Shown here piece after piece: positions 11,066 to 23,394 of a stretch of 64,000 bases of DNA (position 1 is the first letter of the stretch; each line of letters begins with the position of its first letter). A program made the position numbers and the translations under genes. The DNA is from Aquila chrysaetos chrysaetos. Lineage: Eukaryota > Chordata > Aves > Accipitriformes > Accipitridae. The stretch covers positions 14,408,743 to 14,472,742 of the forward strand of contig NC_044027.1 in NCBI RefSeq assembly GCF_900496995.4. Direction: 5' to 3'. The notes below the pieces were generated by a model, which was given only the letters and a program-made list of their open reading frames with translations, searched no databases and was not told the origin of the DNA.

Positions 11066-13469
11066 AAGCAAGGCAGAAATCGCAGCCTGTCCAGCTTAGC
11101 TAAGCCGTGGCTTAAAACCTCCATGACACCTCTGCTCCTGGGAGCGGGGTCTCCATATGCACGTCCACACTGGAGCTGTTTGCACTTTGAGATGTTTTTT
11201 GGCTTCTCAGTGTCAGCCCAAGAGCTGGTTCCCCCCGGTCATGCCACATCCATGCAAGGTTTAACCCAGAGAAGGATTTTTCCTGGGAGGGTTTGAGGGG
11301 CCTTTAGGAATTGGGTGAGGGCAGTTTGGGGGGATTTCTGCCCTGCCGAGACTCCAGGCACCGCTCACCTTCACCCTGGGGCATGGGGATGCTCGTGGGA
11401 TTTGGGGTTTATGTGGAACACCCACTGTTGGGTATGAGCGACAGCTTCCCAGTGAGCCACGCTGTGTTTGCACACACGTGTGCGCGCACACACACACGTG
11501 CTCCAGCAAGGAAAGGAGGGCCCTGCCTGCAGGCTTTACCCTGCAGGTCTCCATGGCCGGGGGGGGCTGTCCTCTGCCCCTTGGCTTGGCTTTGGAGAGG
11601 AGCCGGGAACAGCCGGCATCACCTTTGCTTTCAAGCTCTCCCTGCCGCTGCTGGAGGCTGTGGGGCTTTCAGGGCCACCGCGCTGCCAGTGAGGGCCACC
11701 GACCTGCCTTCGTGCTGGGAGGTGGGTGCACCCCACTAGCCCAAGCATCCCCACGCCTCCTCCGTGGCTCCGTGGCCGCAGAATTGGCCACTTCCACCCT
11801 CTCGCAATTTTTGTGCCCTTGGGGACCCCCCTGCTCTGGCTCCCAGTTCCCCCTGTCCCCAGGGGTCCCAGTGTGTGGCTGGGCTGGGGTTTGGGGGAGC
11901 AGGAGGAGGGTGGTGGGAGCCCCCACGGCTCCTTTAAGAAACCCACAACCAGCTCCAGAAACCAGCTCAAGGTCACAGCGGGAACCTGCGGACTTGGCAG
12001 CGGCGAGCGAGGGAGGAGGGAGGGAGGAAAGCAGCCCGAGATCAAAATGAAATCACAGCCAGGGAGAGGGGACGGCTGGTGGCGTAGTGGAGGGGAGCAG
12101 GAAGGTGGGGTGCAGCAGAGCAGGGCGTGCAGGGGGGGTCCCACCCATGGGTGCCCCCCTGGGATTGCTGCAGCCCCAACCTCAGCATGAACCCTCGAGG
12201 CTTTGCCGTGTCCCCCCCGGCACAGAGCCCTGCGCCCTCCTCGCTGCCATCCAACGTGCCCACGGTGCTCCAAGCCAAGGAAGGTCCCTTTGTGCCCCCA
12301 GAGACATCCCGGGAATGCTGGAGTCACGGTCTCTCCCACGGGACATCCCGGGCTCTGCAGGAGGTTTTCCAGCTCCGACAGGAGCAGAGCAGGAGGGAGC
12401 TGCCAGCCCGGAGGGTCGGATCCTGCAGCAGCTCACGGCACAGCCCACTCCCAAACTCTTACCTTATTTTCTTTTTAAAGCTGGTTTTCTTTTTAAAGCA
12501 GCAGCTCCTGGAGTCCTGTGATCACTGCTGAGTCTCTGCCATCATTTCAGGCCAGGAGGACCTTCGGTGTCATCCTTGCCAGAGAGCACAGAGAGGGGAA
12601 AAATAAGTCTTTAAAGGCTCAAAACCCAGGAAGTTAATTAAAAAAAAAAATAAAAAGCCCTCAACATTTAATTTTTTTAATCTTTGGCATTGAAACAAAT
12701 CTCAAAATTCTGGGTGCTCCCACTTGCCCTCTGGGCAGGTAGAGCTGGGGGAAGCAAAGGCACCAGAGATTAAGATAAACCCTCTTGAGCCAGGATGCTC
12801 ACAGCAGGGTTAGCCCATCCCCTCCCAGCCCCGGGGCCTGATCCTGCCCCATAAGCTGCAGCACATTTACCCATGCAGGGAGCTGCTGGCTTAACACATC
12901 TGGGGGCTTTTGGGGGAAAAGCAAGAGCAAAGCTGGGGCAGACCCAACCCCGGAGGGTGGCTGCAGCCAGGCTGGGGCTGAGCTGTGGCTCCAAAGCAGC
13001 TCATTCTGGGGTTGGTTTGGCGATGCCCGATTTTAATTTTCATCAGCAGAATTAATCTGTGGAGTTATTTTCCCTTCCTCCCCCTCCCCTTCCTCTCCTC
13101 CCCGCTTTATACAGAGAATTTGATCATTTCTCCCAGGAGCTCGGCACCATTAACATTCACTCCCAATGCGTGTGAGCCGCACTGCATCGCCAAGCACCAC
13201 CGGTGCTGCTGGCTCCGGTACCCGACCCCAGTTCAGAGGGGACCTGGGCATCAGCTTCTCCATCCCACAGCCTGGGCTGGGAGAGCCCCTCTGCCCCCCC
13301 GGCTCTATGCTGGGCTGCCCCGGCACAGGCAAAGGAGGGTGGGATCCTGGCCTCCACCTTTGCTCTGCTGAAGCTTGGACTTTTCCAGAAAATGAAAGCC
13401 AAGGGGGCTCTGGGAAGAGCACCCAAGCCAAGGGCATGGCCAAGTCTTGCAAGATTTGGTGTTTAAAGT
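11066..13469. other. Non-coding with CA/GT repeat and an AT patch
   Basis: A short CACACACGTG repeat is at 11468-11500. An AT-rich patch at 12450-12720 contains a duplicated TTTTCTTTTTAAAGC and TTAATTAAAA. No gene is seen. Confidence 0.45.
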
Positions 13470-13600
13470 CATGCAGATTGGTAACCTGGGGCTTTCCTGG
13501 AGTCATGTATATTTGCAGGCTTTGGGTTTTCATTAATAAAGGTTAACTAACAAATTAGTATTAGTATTTAAAGTTATTAAATATGGCAGACCAGGCTGCC
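13470..13600. other. AT-rich candidate conserved element
   Basis: It contains CATTAATAAAGGTTAACTAA, CAAATTAGTATTAG and TTATTAAATATGGC. Homeodomain-type TAAT cores are dense, with no open frame. Confidence 0.35.
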
Positions 13601-14604
13601 TTCCCCAGCAAAAGCAGCGGGAAGCCACAGTGGGCACAGCCTTACCCAGCCGGCCCCGTGCCAGCCATGCGCCCCGGCTCTGTATGCCCTATAGGTCTGT
13701 GTGCTATAGATCCATGTGCAATGTATGCAATCTATGTGGGAAGCAGCCTGTGCTGAGACTTTGCTTTTTTTTACTTAGCTGACATCTGAAGGGGGCCCAA
13801 GAGCTCTGGCAATTGGGAAGGGAGGAAACGTGGAGCCTGGTGGGTTTAACGCTTGGCTGGAGTGGGAGGGGGAGCACCGTTGCCCATGCCCAAACCCAGC
13901 CGGGTTTCACCCCTGGGGTTCCCCAAAAGCCTTTCTGACCCCCATTTCAGGCCCTTCTCTCCTCCGCAGCTCCCCCAGCAGCAGCTCTAACCCACACGTG
14001 CAGCCACCGGCTTTGCATCCAAAGGGATGCTGATGGGCAGCAGCAGCCTCGTGGAGGGAAAAGGGACTTTTGCAGCAACTGCTGCCCTTTGGATTGAATC
14101 GAAGGCAGCGCTGGCAGCGCCTGCCTGTGTGCGGGCACAAAAGCCCACCTGTGCCCACTACACTTAACCATTTCCTTCCTGGACACGAGCCCTCCCGGGG
14201 TGTCCCGCCTGGGAAATGAAATCAGCTCCGAATGGGAAGTGCAACTAAGCCGGCCCAGCCCAGGAAGAAGAAAAGCAGCAAAAGAAAAACAAGTTCAGAA
14301 GCTGGAACGGAAAAGAAAGGTTAAACCCTGCGTGCACTGCTGTCCCCGTCACCCCACAGCTTGTCCCAGGCAGGAGTAGAGGTTAGGGTGAGCCTCACTC
14401 TACCACACACCTTCGCAATAGCCGAGACGGGTGGTTTGTCGCACCAAGGCTGCGCAGAAAGGGGTGAATTTTGCTTTGGCAGGATTCCTGCTTCAACACA
14501 GCCCTTTTTTTTTCCTGCTTTCTGGCTATGGAGAAAGGAGCGGCCGGGTGCTGAGCCTGCCACAGCCCAGCCGCGCTGCCGGGCGAGGGCAAAGAGGCGT
14601 TAGC

Positions 14605-14740
14605 TGAGACAAGGAGCCGAGCGCTTTATTTTTAGTCTCAGTTTAACAAGTATTAATTAATAAGAGTGTAAATGCTAATGCTGAGATGACACAAACTGCG
14701 TTGCCTGAAACGAATGTTTGAGACTTGTCTGTGCCAGGAT
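14605..14740. other. AT-rich candidate conserved element
   Basis: GCTTTATTTTTAGTC, AAGTATTAATTAATAAGAG and TGCTAATGCTGAGATGACAC stand out from GC-rich flanks. Candidate enhancer. Confidence 0.35.
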
Positions 14741-16834
14741 TTACAGCCAGGTGGGTTCATAGGGGCTAAATCATTGCTCAAGGATTGCTGCAAGGATAAA
14801 CGGGCTTGCTACCGCCGGGTCCGGCATCGGCCGTGCCACAATAGGATGTGCTGGGGGCTAAGGGCCATGCCAGGGGCTCAGGGCTGGGTTCGGGGCTGGG
14901 TCCCCATCCACGCCTCACCATGCCCATGCCGGCTCATCCCTCCCTGGCAAAAATTCCCAGGAGGTTTTGCAAAGTGTGGGTCATTTTAGTCTCTCCCCAT
15001 CGGGGCTGAGTGGTTGCGGGGTCATGCCTTGCAGAAGGCTTTATCAGCCCAGTGAAGACTAAGTTTGGAAAAAAAATCTTTTTCCCCTGGTCAAGTCCCC
15101 CTGGCCTGCCTGTCCCCTGCCTGTGACTTCTTGCCCCGAGAGCTCAGCTTGGCCAAAGGGTTGGGAGGAGGCTCGGGAGAATGAGGAGGTGAAGAAATAC
15201 CCCTGGGCAGTAAGGTGTGAAGAATTTTGGCCCATCAGCCCTGACATGCTGGTTGCATTTGTTGGCGTCACAAAAATGATGAACTTGAAGCTCCGTCAGT
15301 GTCTAGGCTATAGAGTTTTTAGGATGTGGAGGTCTGGTGCCTGTGGCACTTACCCAGGGCACGGGGGGCTGGAGACCTCCTGCCCGTGGGGGGGGGGCGC
15401 AGGGTCCGGTGCTGGGGGCACAGGGCAGCGGGTGGGAGAAGGAGGGAGCGGGGGCTGCGCCCGGGGGCTTATCCTGCCTGCGAGGCGGTTTGGTAAGTCG
15501 GGGGTTTGCAGTGGGCTGTGACCCCTGCGCTGTGAGCCGGGGTGAGGGCGACTTGGGGTCCTGTGGGTCCCAATGGTGCGCCCAGGGGCTTAGGGGCAGC
15601 TGTGGGACCACGCTTAAACCTCTCGAGCGTGGCTTTTAAATCTTTCCAGAGTGCCCAGTCTGGCCGGATCCAGGCCAGGTTTTCCTCCTTCTTTCTCCTC
15701 TCAAATGTAGGCAGGAGAGAGCTGCTACCTGCCTGACATGCTGCTGCTGCTCCAAGCCGCCTCCAGCAAGCCCTGCTCACCTGGGACGGGCGGGAGGGCG
15801 AGGAGCGTGGCCAGCGCAAGCCGGGCACATGCCACGGACTGGGAGCCGGGGAAACGCCTCGGTGCGCACGCTGCATCCTCCCGGTGCTCCTGCTGCATCC
15901 TCCCACTGCACACATTGCGTCGTCCCGGCGCGCGCACGCTGCATTCACGGCACCCTCCCGGTGCACCCTCCCGGTGCGCAGCCTGCACCCTCCCCGGAGT
16001 CGCTGCATTCCCCAGCCCGTGAGCTAGGGCAGAGGTGGGAGCTGGCAGGACTGCAGACACCCCATGGGGGGGGGGACCGGGTCCCCCATCCTTCCCATGC
16101 CAGGAGGGCTCTCCTTCACCCCAGGGTGCTCAGCTGCCATTTCGGGAAAGCTGGAAAGAGCCGAGTTGGTTTTCTTCGAAGGTCTGGATGGATGCAGGGC
16201 TGCGGTTGTGCGGGGAGGTGTCACGCTCGCCAGGGTGTGATGGGAGACACGGTGGTTCGGGGCAGGGGGGTCACGGAGTGGGATGCTGGGGTGCTGCATC
16301 GGGGCTCAGCAGTGCCAGAAAACCCCCTGTCTGGGGGTTTGGGTGGCCCACTGGGGAGCCACCCTGGTCACTGAAGCTGGCTGCTTGCCTGCTGCCACCC
16401 GCAATGGTGGGAGCTTGCGACTTACAGCAAATTATTCAGCCCCCCGCCATCCAAGCTGGCAGGTAGCCCTGCGCCAGGGTCACCCCTGCCTGCACAGCAC
16501 GGTCCCGGGCAGGCAGCACCGCAGAACCGAGTCGTGGGGTGAGGACGCTCCGGGCTGGCCGGTCGCAGCCCCTCGCCACCCCGCAGGGACCCAGCCGGGG
16601 CGCTGGGGGCCGCACGAGAAATCCCCACCCACGGTCTTGCCAAAACCACCCACTGCAGCCAGGCCCAAGGTGCTTTCCCGTGGGCCGGGCGCCGCCGCGC
16701 TGGGGCCGGCGTGGTTCGGTTCGCCGGGGAGGGATGCACGGGCGGGATGCGCGGCCGTGGCGCAGGCTCCCTGCTCGGGCTGGCTCCCCGAACAGCGCGC
16801 TGCCACGCTGCTCTTCAGCAGCTCCGTTCATATC
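14741..16834. other. Non-coding, GC-rich, nothing recognised
   Basis: It contains a GCATCCTCCCGGTGC-type imperfect repeat near 15870-15990 and a 9-G run at 15389-15397. No gene is seen. Confidence 0.45.
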
Positions 16835-16975
16835 ATCGAATTTTAATTTAGTTAGTTGAGTTCTTTAAACAGTGTGAACTTGCTAAGTGCTTTGCATATT
16901 TTATACTCATGAGTAACATTTATCAACCAGAAAGTACAATTAATCAAAGAGGGGAGCTTTTGTAACTCAGAGCAG
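16835..16975. other. AT-rich candidate conserved element
   Basis: AATTTTAATTTAGTTAGTTG, TTTGCATATTTTATACTCATG and AATTAATCAAAGAGG (LEF/TCF-like CAAAG) lie in a sharp AT-rich window. Enhancer function is inferred only. Confidence 0.4.
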
Positions 16976-17009
16976 TTTGTATTCTCCCTCTTTCTCCCTG
17001 CCGTGCGCT

Positions 17010-17066
17010 TTCCTCCATGTCTCCCTCCTCTTCCTCCTCTTCTTCCTCTTCCTCCTCTTCCTCCCT
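17010..17066 (+). repeat. CCTCTT trinucleotide/hexanucleotide microsatellite
   Basis: Repeated CCTCTT/CTTCCT units make a pure pyrimidine tract, which gives false acidic and serine-rich frames on the two strands. Confidence 0.85.
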
Positions 17067-17109
17067 GCTGTCCCGCACTGGCCACAGAGCCAGGACAGCT
17101 TCACTGTGC

Positions 17110-17520
17110 ACTACACACACATACACATGTACGTATGTACTCTCCCTCTCCCTCTTCCCCCCACCATACCATGTACACCATACATACATATATAAAAATA
17201 CGGGGTTTATATATATGTTTGTGCATGTGCATATATCTATATCCATATATCTCTGTCTGTCTGTTGTGTAAATGTATGTGTATATATGTTTGGTGTATAT
17301 GGTATGCTGTATACATACATGTATGTATATATATATAGGCATTAATGGTCCATTTACACTGTATATGTGTATATAAACACACACTTATGCACAGTTATAC
17401 TCACAATATTATACACAGCGCATAGAATTTTTATATATATACACTCAATATCTATTACCTAGTGTATAGCATACAGTTATAGTATATCACATATATTACA
17501 CTACATATAATAAACACATT
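17110..17520. repeat. TA/CA-rich compound microsatellite field
   Basis: About 400 bp of CACACATA, TATATATA, TGTATGTA and ATACATA units interrupted by short unique pieces, strongly AT-rich in a GC-rich region. Possible DNA unwinding or cruciform site. Confidence 0.85.
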
Positions 17521-18239
17521 TTAGATATTTTGGGCTGCTGGGGGGCTTCAGCAGTGCTGATGGCGATGCTTCAGCCTCCCAGCGAGAGCCAGTGGCTGAG
17601 GGAGTGAGGTGGGATGGACGGTCCCAGCCCCAAGCCACGCTGGGTAGCCACTGGGCCAGCAGAAGTGCCCAACCAGCTCCATTTGGGGACAGCAACCAGT
17701 GGCCGGTGACAGGGACATGGGAAGCCCTGACAAGCCTCCTGGGCACAAGTGTGGCTGCAGCCTCCCAGCCCATATCCCCTCTCCTTGCTGGGCACTGGGG
17801 CCGAGGTACGGATGACCTCTGTCCCCCAGGCATCTGTATTTATTTTAAGGGCAGGATCACCCAAACCGTGTTGGGTTTCAGCTCTGAAGGCCCCAGGGTG
17901 ACGCGGAGGTGACACCGGTACCCGGCGAAGGGCTGGCACCAGTGCTGGCAGATGAGAGATGATGGAGCATGGCTGGTGTGAAGGGACCCGTGTCTCTGCC
18001 ACCCCTCTGAGTGTCTTGGCTGCTCTTGGTGAGTGGGGAGAAGCCCTGACCCTGATTTATTCCAACTTCCCAAGTCTTTGCCATGGCGCAGCGGAGACGG
18101 CTGAAGGAGCTGGGCAACCGTGGACGCAGGGGCAGGTTTGGCCGGGGTCAAACCCCACTGCCTCAGCAGAGCAAAAGAGGTGGGAACATCCCGCGTGGGT
18201 CCCAGCAACGTACCTCGGGGTTCTTCCCAGGGCCTCGGA
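17521..18239. other. Non-coding, nothing recognised
   Basis: GC-rich unique sequence without gene signals. Confidence 0.5.
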
Positions 18240-18530
18240 GTGCTTCGTTGCTCTATTAATTGCCATTAATGGCAGCAAACGGGGCAGCAGGTGCCCACCC
18301 GGACCTGGGTTAAACGCTGCCAAGAGAAGGGCTGTGCTGGCGCTGCAGGACCTGCCTTGCAAATCACCTGCAACAACATGCGCTGTCCTGGTCACCTCTT
18401 CTCAAAAATGATAGTGCAAAATTAATTAGAATTAATTAATCAGAAAAGGGTAATAAGGGTGATTAAGCACCTGGGGAAAAGAAAAAAAAAAAGTATTCCT
18501 GAAGAGCAATTGCAGCGCCGGTGATTACCT
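18240..18530. other. AT-rich block with clustered TAAT homeodomain sites
   Basis: CTATTAATTGCCATTAATGG at 18252-18271 and AAAATTAATTAGAATTAATT from 18418 hold several paired TAAT half-sites; TAATAAGGGTGATTAAG follows. Candidate conserved enhancer upstream of NTMT1. Confidence 0.4.
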
Positions 18531-20439
18531 TGAAAGGCGGCGAGTGAGCAGGAGCAGGAGGAGAGTGTGCAGGGAAACAAATGGGCTGGAGCAGGGGGTC
18601 TGGGGGGTGTTTTCCGTCTCGTTGCAGAAGGAATTACCAAGTGACAAGATTGAAACTGGTCAGAGGAAAAGCATTTCCCGGCAGCAGCGACCACGGGGAG
18701 GCAGCTGAGCCGAGGAGGGGAGCGGGTGGCTCTGCGGCGTGGCTGGAGCTGTTGCTGCTGCCACGTTTTTGCAGACTTGGGTTTGCACAAACTGGCCCCA
18801 AGGCTGGACCCTTCTCCGGCAGAGAGTGGGACTCAATAGGGTGTCCTTGGTGGTGGCACCTTTGTCCCCAGCCCTTTGCTGGGCTCAGGAGTGTGGCGAG
18901 CTGAGGGACGCTCAACCGATTTCTTTCTCCTCTCTTAATTTTCAGCCACACTCTGTTGCCTTAATAATAATAATATAAAATCAAAGGGAACATTCGCAAG
19001 CAAGATTGGTCCCCGGTTCAAGGCAACTGCTGCAGGTTTCATTGTAACCTGAGGGGCTGACGTGGACCCCCAGCCCCGGGGATGGGACGGGACGGGACAG
19101 AAGCACCGTCCCCTTCCTGCCACTGCAAAGAGCCTCGGCAGCAGGGAAAGATGGAGGGGGTGGCTGGAGCTTAGTGGAAACCATGTTCAGGAGCCCCAGT
19201 GCAGTACGGTGAAAAAAAAGGAGAAAAATGACTTTTTTGGAGAAGCAGGGGGAGCAAATAGTGCACGCTCTCATGGGAAATAGGTGGCATGGATGGGACG
19301 CGGATGCCCATGGCCTGCTTGAAAACGCTGGTGGCAACCAGAGCGATGCAACGGCCACTGGTGGGGTTTGGTCATTCAGGTGCCTGTGCCTGGGAGACGC
19401 TCACCCCCATGCACCTCCCCAAACACCACCCCACCCCAGGAGCAGCCAGGCACTGCTGCCCTGTGCTCAGTGTCCCCTCCCCAGTGACAGATAATCTCAT
19501 TTCCTTAAAATCTGGAAAGCAAAAGGGGGTAAAAGCAGTGCTTTCTGCGCTCAGAGATGCTCTCGCTGCATCCCCAACTCCGCAGCCGACTAAACGTGTG
19601 TTCCCAGCCCCTGCCATCACCCCCCACCTTGGGTCGCTGCCGTCCCCGGCACGCTTGGGTCCTTTCACAGGGACTCGGGGCACCTGGGTGCCCAAAATCT
19701 GTCCCAGAGTGACAGCTCCTTACCCAAAGGTGGGGTCTCCCTTCGCTTTCCGCAGAGGCACTGTGGAAGGATGGCGAGGGGCTCTGGCACCGAGGCCACA
19801 TCCTGGTTGTGCGATGGATTTTTGGATGGCCGTGGGGTGAGCAGCTCTGTTTTGGGGACAGCAAATCCTTGCTGGGGCCATTAGGGCATTTTGGGGTATA
19901 AGTGGGTGCTGGCTGGGTGGGAACGGACCCCTGCTTCCCCTGTGCCCGTGCAGCGGTGTCCCTGTTGCTGCTACCTTCTGACCGCTTTGGGTGATTTCAA
20001 GCAGATTTTTATTCCTACAGGTTTTGTGCAAGTCCGGGTCTGGGGGAAGGTGAGGGAGGGGCCGGTGCCCTGCTGAGGGAAGGACTCACCCTCTATTAGA
20101 CACCAGAGAATCCACACCGGCCTCCTTTCCCCTGGGACATGGCTGCAGCCAACCCAGTTTTGTCACTTGTCCCCGCAGCGATCCCTTTCCGAAGGCCTCG
20201 GGCGTCGCAGGTCCCCATCCACGGGAATTGGGGGGGGGGGTCAACCCCCTGTCCGGCGGGGTTGGGGGTACAGACGGGACATAACGGGGTGGGCTGTTGC
20301 TCCTCGACCGGAGACCATCACAGGGGAGGGCGGGGGGGGGGGGGGCAGGTGCCCCAAAGGGGACGGTCTCAGCTGCATCCCGGGCAATGCGGAGAGGGTC
20401 ACAGCTGTGATGAGCCCGTCAGGCCTCTGCTCCCCATGT
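18531..20439. other. Non-coding with G and C runs
   Basis: No gene is seen. Long G runs at 20230-20240 and 20332-20345 open the GC-extreme NTMT1 promoter region. Confidence 0.5.
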
Positions 20440-20511
20440 TGGCTCGGCAGGACGGAGCCGGGCGGGACACGGGAGAATCGGAACCAGCGCCTGGGAGCCG
20501 CGGGACCGGTG

Positions 20512-20529
20512 CCCCCCCCCCCCCCCCCC
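20512..20529. repeat. 18-C homopolymer in NTMT1 CpG island
   Basis: Runs of C or G of 12-18 bases recur here (also 20677-20692, 21104-21118, 21652-21663). They are quadruplex/i-motif prone and often mis-sized in assemblies. Confidence 0.85.
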
Positions 20530-21307
20530 GCTTCCCCGGGGCGCGGGGCGGGCGATGGGTAAGTGAGGGGTCAGTGCCGGGGGTGGCGGGGGTAGGTGCC
20601 CGGTGCGGGGCCGGTGGGGTGTCAGCGCCGGGGGTGGGCGCAGGGGTATGTGCGGGGCCGGCTCCGGCTCTCCCGGCCCCCCCCCCCCCCCCGCCGGTTC
20701 CCGCCGCCCCCCCCCGCCGAACGCAGCGAACTTCCCGCGGCGGCGGCGGCGCAACGGCGGGACAACAGCGCCCCCGCGCGGCCGCGGCGGGACGGGACGG
20801 GACGGGACCGGCACCGGGACGAGGACAACGGCGGGATTGGGACGGGGCAGCACCAGCCAGGGCCGGGCCGGGGGTCGGGGTCGGGGGGGGGGCAAGCGGG
20901 CACAGCCCGACCCCGACACCCCCTCGCCTGCCTTGTCCTGCTCACCCCGACCCCGCCGCCCTGCCCCGGGCCCCGCCATCCCGGTGCTACCGCCGCCGGG
21001 CTCCTGACCGCCCCACGGTGCCAGGCGGAGGGTCGTGACGGGGCCCCGCTGGAGCCCGCGGGCAGCTCCGGGCCCGCACCGTGACACGGTGAGGGCACAC
21101 GTTGGGGGGGGGGGGGGGCGCCGAGCCCCGCACCGCGGCGAGACGGGGCCCTCCTGCCGCCCTGCACCGCGCCGCGCTCCTCCCCAGTTTATCCCAGTTC
21201 GTCCCAGTCCGCCCCACAGCGGACCCCCACCCCCCCCGGGGCGCCCCCCCGCGGACAGCCGGTAGGAGAGCGGGAGAGGGCCCGCCCCCCCCGAGGTGAC
21301 CTCACGC

Positions 21308-21315
21308 TGACGTCA
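21308..21315. promoter_or_regulatory. Perfect palindromic CRE (TGACGTCA) in NTMT1 promoter
   Basis: TGACGTCA is the full CREB/ATF consensus. It lies within GGTGACCTCACGCTGACGTC, just upstream of the inferred first exon, at a position typical of CREB-bound CpG-island promoters. Binding is inferred. Confidence 0.6.
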
Positions 21316-21413
21316 CCGAGAGCGCCGCCGTCTGGTTGGTGCCCGCGGCCGCCCGTCACGGCGGGGGCGGGAGGAGGGGGGGGTGGGGGGACAGAGCGCG
21401 GCCGCCGGCTGAG
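21316..21413 (+). other. NTMT1: Inferred non-coding first exon of NTMT1
   Basis: A donor GCTGAG|GTAACC at 21413/21414 sits at the end of a CpG-rich stretch directly downstream of the CRE. The 5' boundary is not visible and is set arbitrarily after the CRE. Family genes have untranslated 5' exons, and the coding start lies 2 kb downstream. Confidence 0.35.
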
Positions 21414-22480
21414 GTAACCGGGGGGGGAAGCCGGGGGTCGCGGCCGCCCGGCCTGAGGGAGCGGGCGGGACCGGGCCCCCCCTCCGCCCCCGGGGCCGCT
21501 CCGCCGCCCCGTACCCGCAGCGGGGGGTGGGGGGGCCGGGAGAGGCCGGGGGAGCTGCCGGGGCCGGATCCGGCCCCCCCCCCCGCGGCGGGCAGGGCTG
21601 CAGCCCGGAGGCCTGCGGGGCTCCCCGCGCCGCAGCCCTGGAGCGCGGGTTGGGGGGGGGGGGTCCCCAGCCCTGATGGGGGTGCCGGGGAAATGGTTGG
21701 TTTAGGCCTTGAACCAGAAACCGTCCCCTCGCACCCCCACGGGCACCACCCCCCCCCCCCCAGCCCCCGGGATGGGACCCCACTGCCCCCCCGTGGCGGT
21801 ATACCCCTCCCCGGCTCGTCCTGGGGAACCCTCCTCCCACGCACCCCCTTTCCCTGCCGCCCCCCAGCCTTCAAACAGTGCCAGGGATTGGGGAATGGGC
21901 CCCACACTGGGGTGACCCCCCCACACTCACCCCAAAAACGGGGAGGGCCGGTGTGACCTTCTCCCAGCAGTGGGGCTGCGGGGCGAGCGCCTGCCTTCAC
22001 CTGCCCCCACGTCAGCCGGGGAGCTGCCACGTTTCGGGGCCTTTCAGGACAGCGGGGAGATGCCGGTACTGGGGTCCACACTGGTGGGTAGGGTCGTCCT
22101 GCTGGGTGCTCTCAACCTGTGCCAGTGGCCCATGACACCCTGAAAAACGTCACCAGGGGGTCACCCAGCCGAACCTGGGGGCAAGGAAAGGTTGTCACTG
22201 CCAGGAGGGCGAACCAGGGTCCCAACCCATGAGATCAGCCAGCAGCATTGCTTAAAAGCAGGGCCAAACCCCTCCACGCACTGGCTGCCCCTGTGGCTCA
22301 GCCTCGACTCTTCTTCTATGGGGCAGCACCAGCTCCAGCCCCCCAACCGCCCCGGGAGGGTGCCTGCAGGGTTGGTGCAGCTCTTACCTCCAGCTCCCCG
22401 GGGCTGTGGTAGGCCTTGCTGCACGCTTGCGGGACCAGAGGAGTGATTTGGGACTAAAATCCCATCTTTTCTTCTCCTAG

Positions 22481-22545
22481 ATCACAGCGCAGACCGGCTC
22501 CCGGCCTCACTGAGCCAAACTGGATTTCAACCGGTGATCTGTAAG
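22481..22545 (+). other. NTMT1: Inferred 65-bp untranslated exon of NTMT1
   Basis: It has a strong acceptor with a long pyrimidine tract (CTTTTCTTCTCCTAG|ATCACA) and a consensus donor (TGTAAG|GTGAG). No ATG begins a useful frame inside, so it would be a 5' UTR exon between the CpG island and coding exon 1. Confidence 0.45.
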
Positions 22546-22599
22546 GTGAGACACTGCGTCCCCCTGCTCCGTCCCTGGGCTGTTCAAGACCACGCGGGG

Positions 22600-23010
22600 C
22601 CACCGAAACTGCCTAAGCTGCCATAGAAAAGGTTTTGTGTCTAATGGGATATTTGCCAGCAAATTCAAGCCACGAACACTATATATTTCTTTATTTGTAA
22701 AGGTGTTTGAAGTCCTTGAATTTACCCTTCGGCCACCTTAAATCTACTTTCTAATCCCCAGCGCAGTTAATCAAATCCACAGTGGCTTGAATTATGAGAT
22801 GTCTGGGGGGGATTTATAGCTTGTATTGCTGATTATACCTTGACTTTATTATATTGCAAATATCTAACTTATGGTCACGGCTGAGATTTACAATCCTCAG
22901 GTAGGTGCTTAGGATAACTTTTAGCAACTCCAGATGTAATTGGAGGTGACTGATGGGGCTGTCGCCACAGATAAACATGTAATCTGTAAAACGTTAAGAC
23001 AGGAGAAGAA
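22600..23010. other. AT-rich block in NTMT1 5' intron, candidate conserved element
   Basis: The base composition drops sharply from the GC-rich surroundings. It contains TTAATC, TGATTATA and ATATTGCAAAT motifs and no open frame. It resembles a conserved non-coding element, possibly a PRRX2-landscape enhancer, but no alignment was possible. Confidence 0.35.
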
Positions 23011-23394
23011 GTGGCAGAGTAGGTGAAAAGGGTGGGTCAGTCTTAAAAAAAATAAAAATAGAATTGGGTGTATTGCTGAGCAAGGCTCCGGGATGCCTGG
23101 TCTGGCTGAGGCATCCCTGCCCAAGAAGGGATTTGGGGCTTGTTGGTCTCCAGAAAATACCAGAATTTAGATCTTTGTTCCTTCTTGCTCTCAGCTGAAG
23201 GTTTTTAGGGTTTGAAATAGTCCTGGGCAGGGGGAAGGGGTGATAAATAGAAATTGGGGTACTCACAGAGCTGACGCCTGCCTCCCCGGTTGGGGGGGAC
23301 TTGGCACCTGCAGCTCTTTCAGACCTGACTGGTGGTTTCTCCCCTGTCTTGGAGGAGCAGCGAGTCCTGCGTGGGCACGTGCCCCTCAGCCAGC

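Larger units (their letters stand above)
20440..21720 (+). promoter_or_regulatory. NTMT1: NTMT1 CpG-island promoter
   Basis: This is very CpG-dense DNA with GC boxes and G/C homopolymers, ending about 1.7 kb before the coding start. A perfect CRE (21308-21315) and a consensus splice donor (21414) mark the probable transcription start near 21.32-21.36 kb. There is no TATA box. The long open frames here are GC-driven and not genes. Confidence 0.7.
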
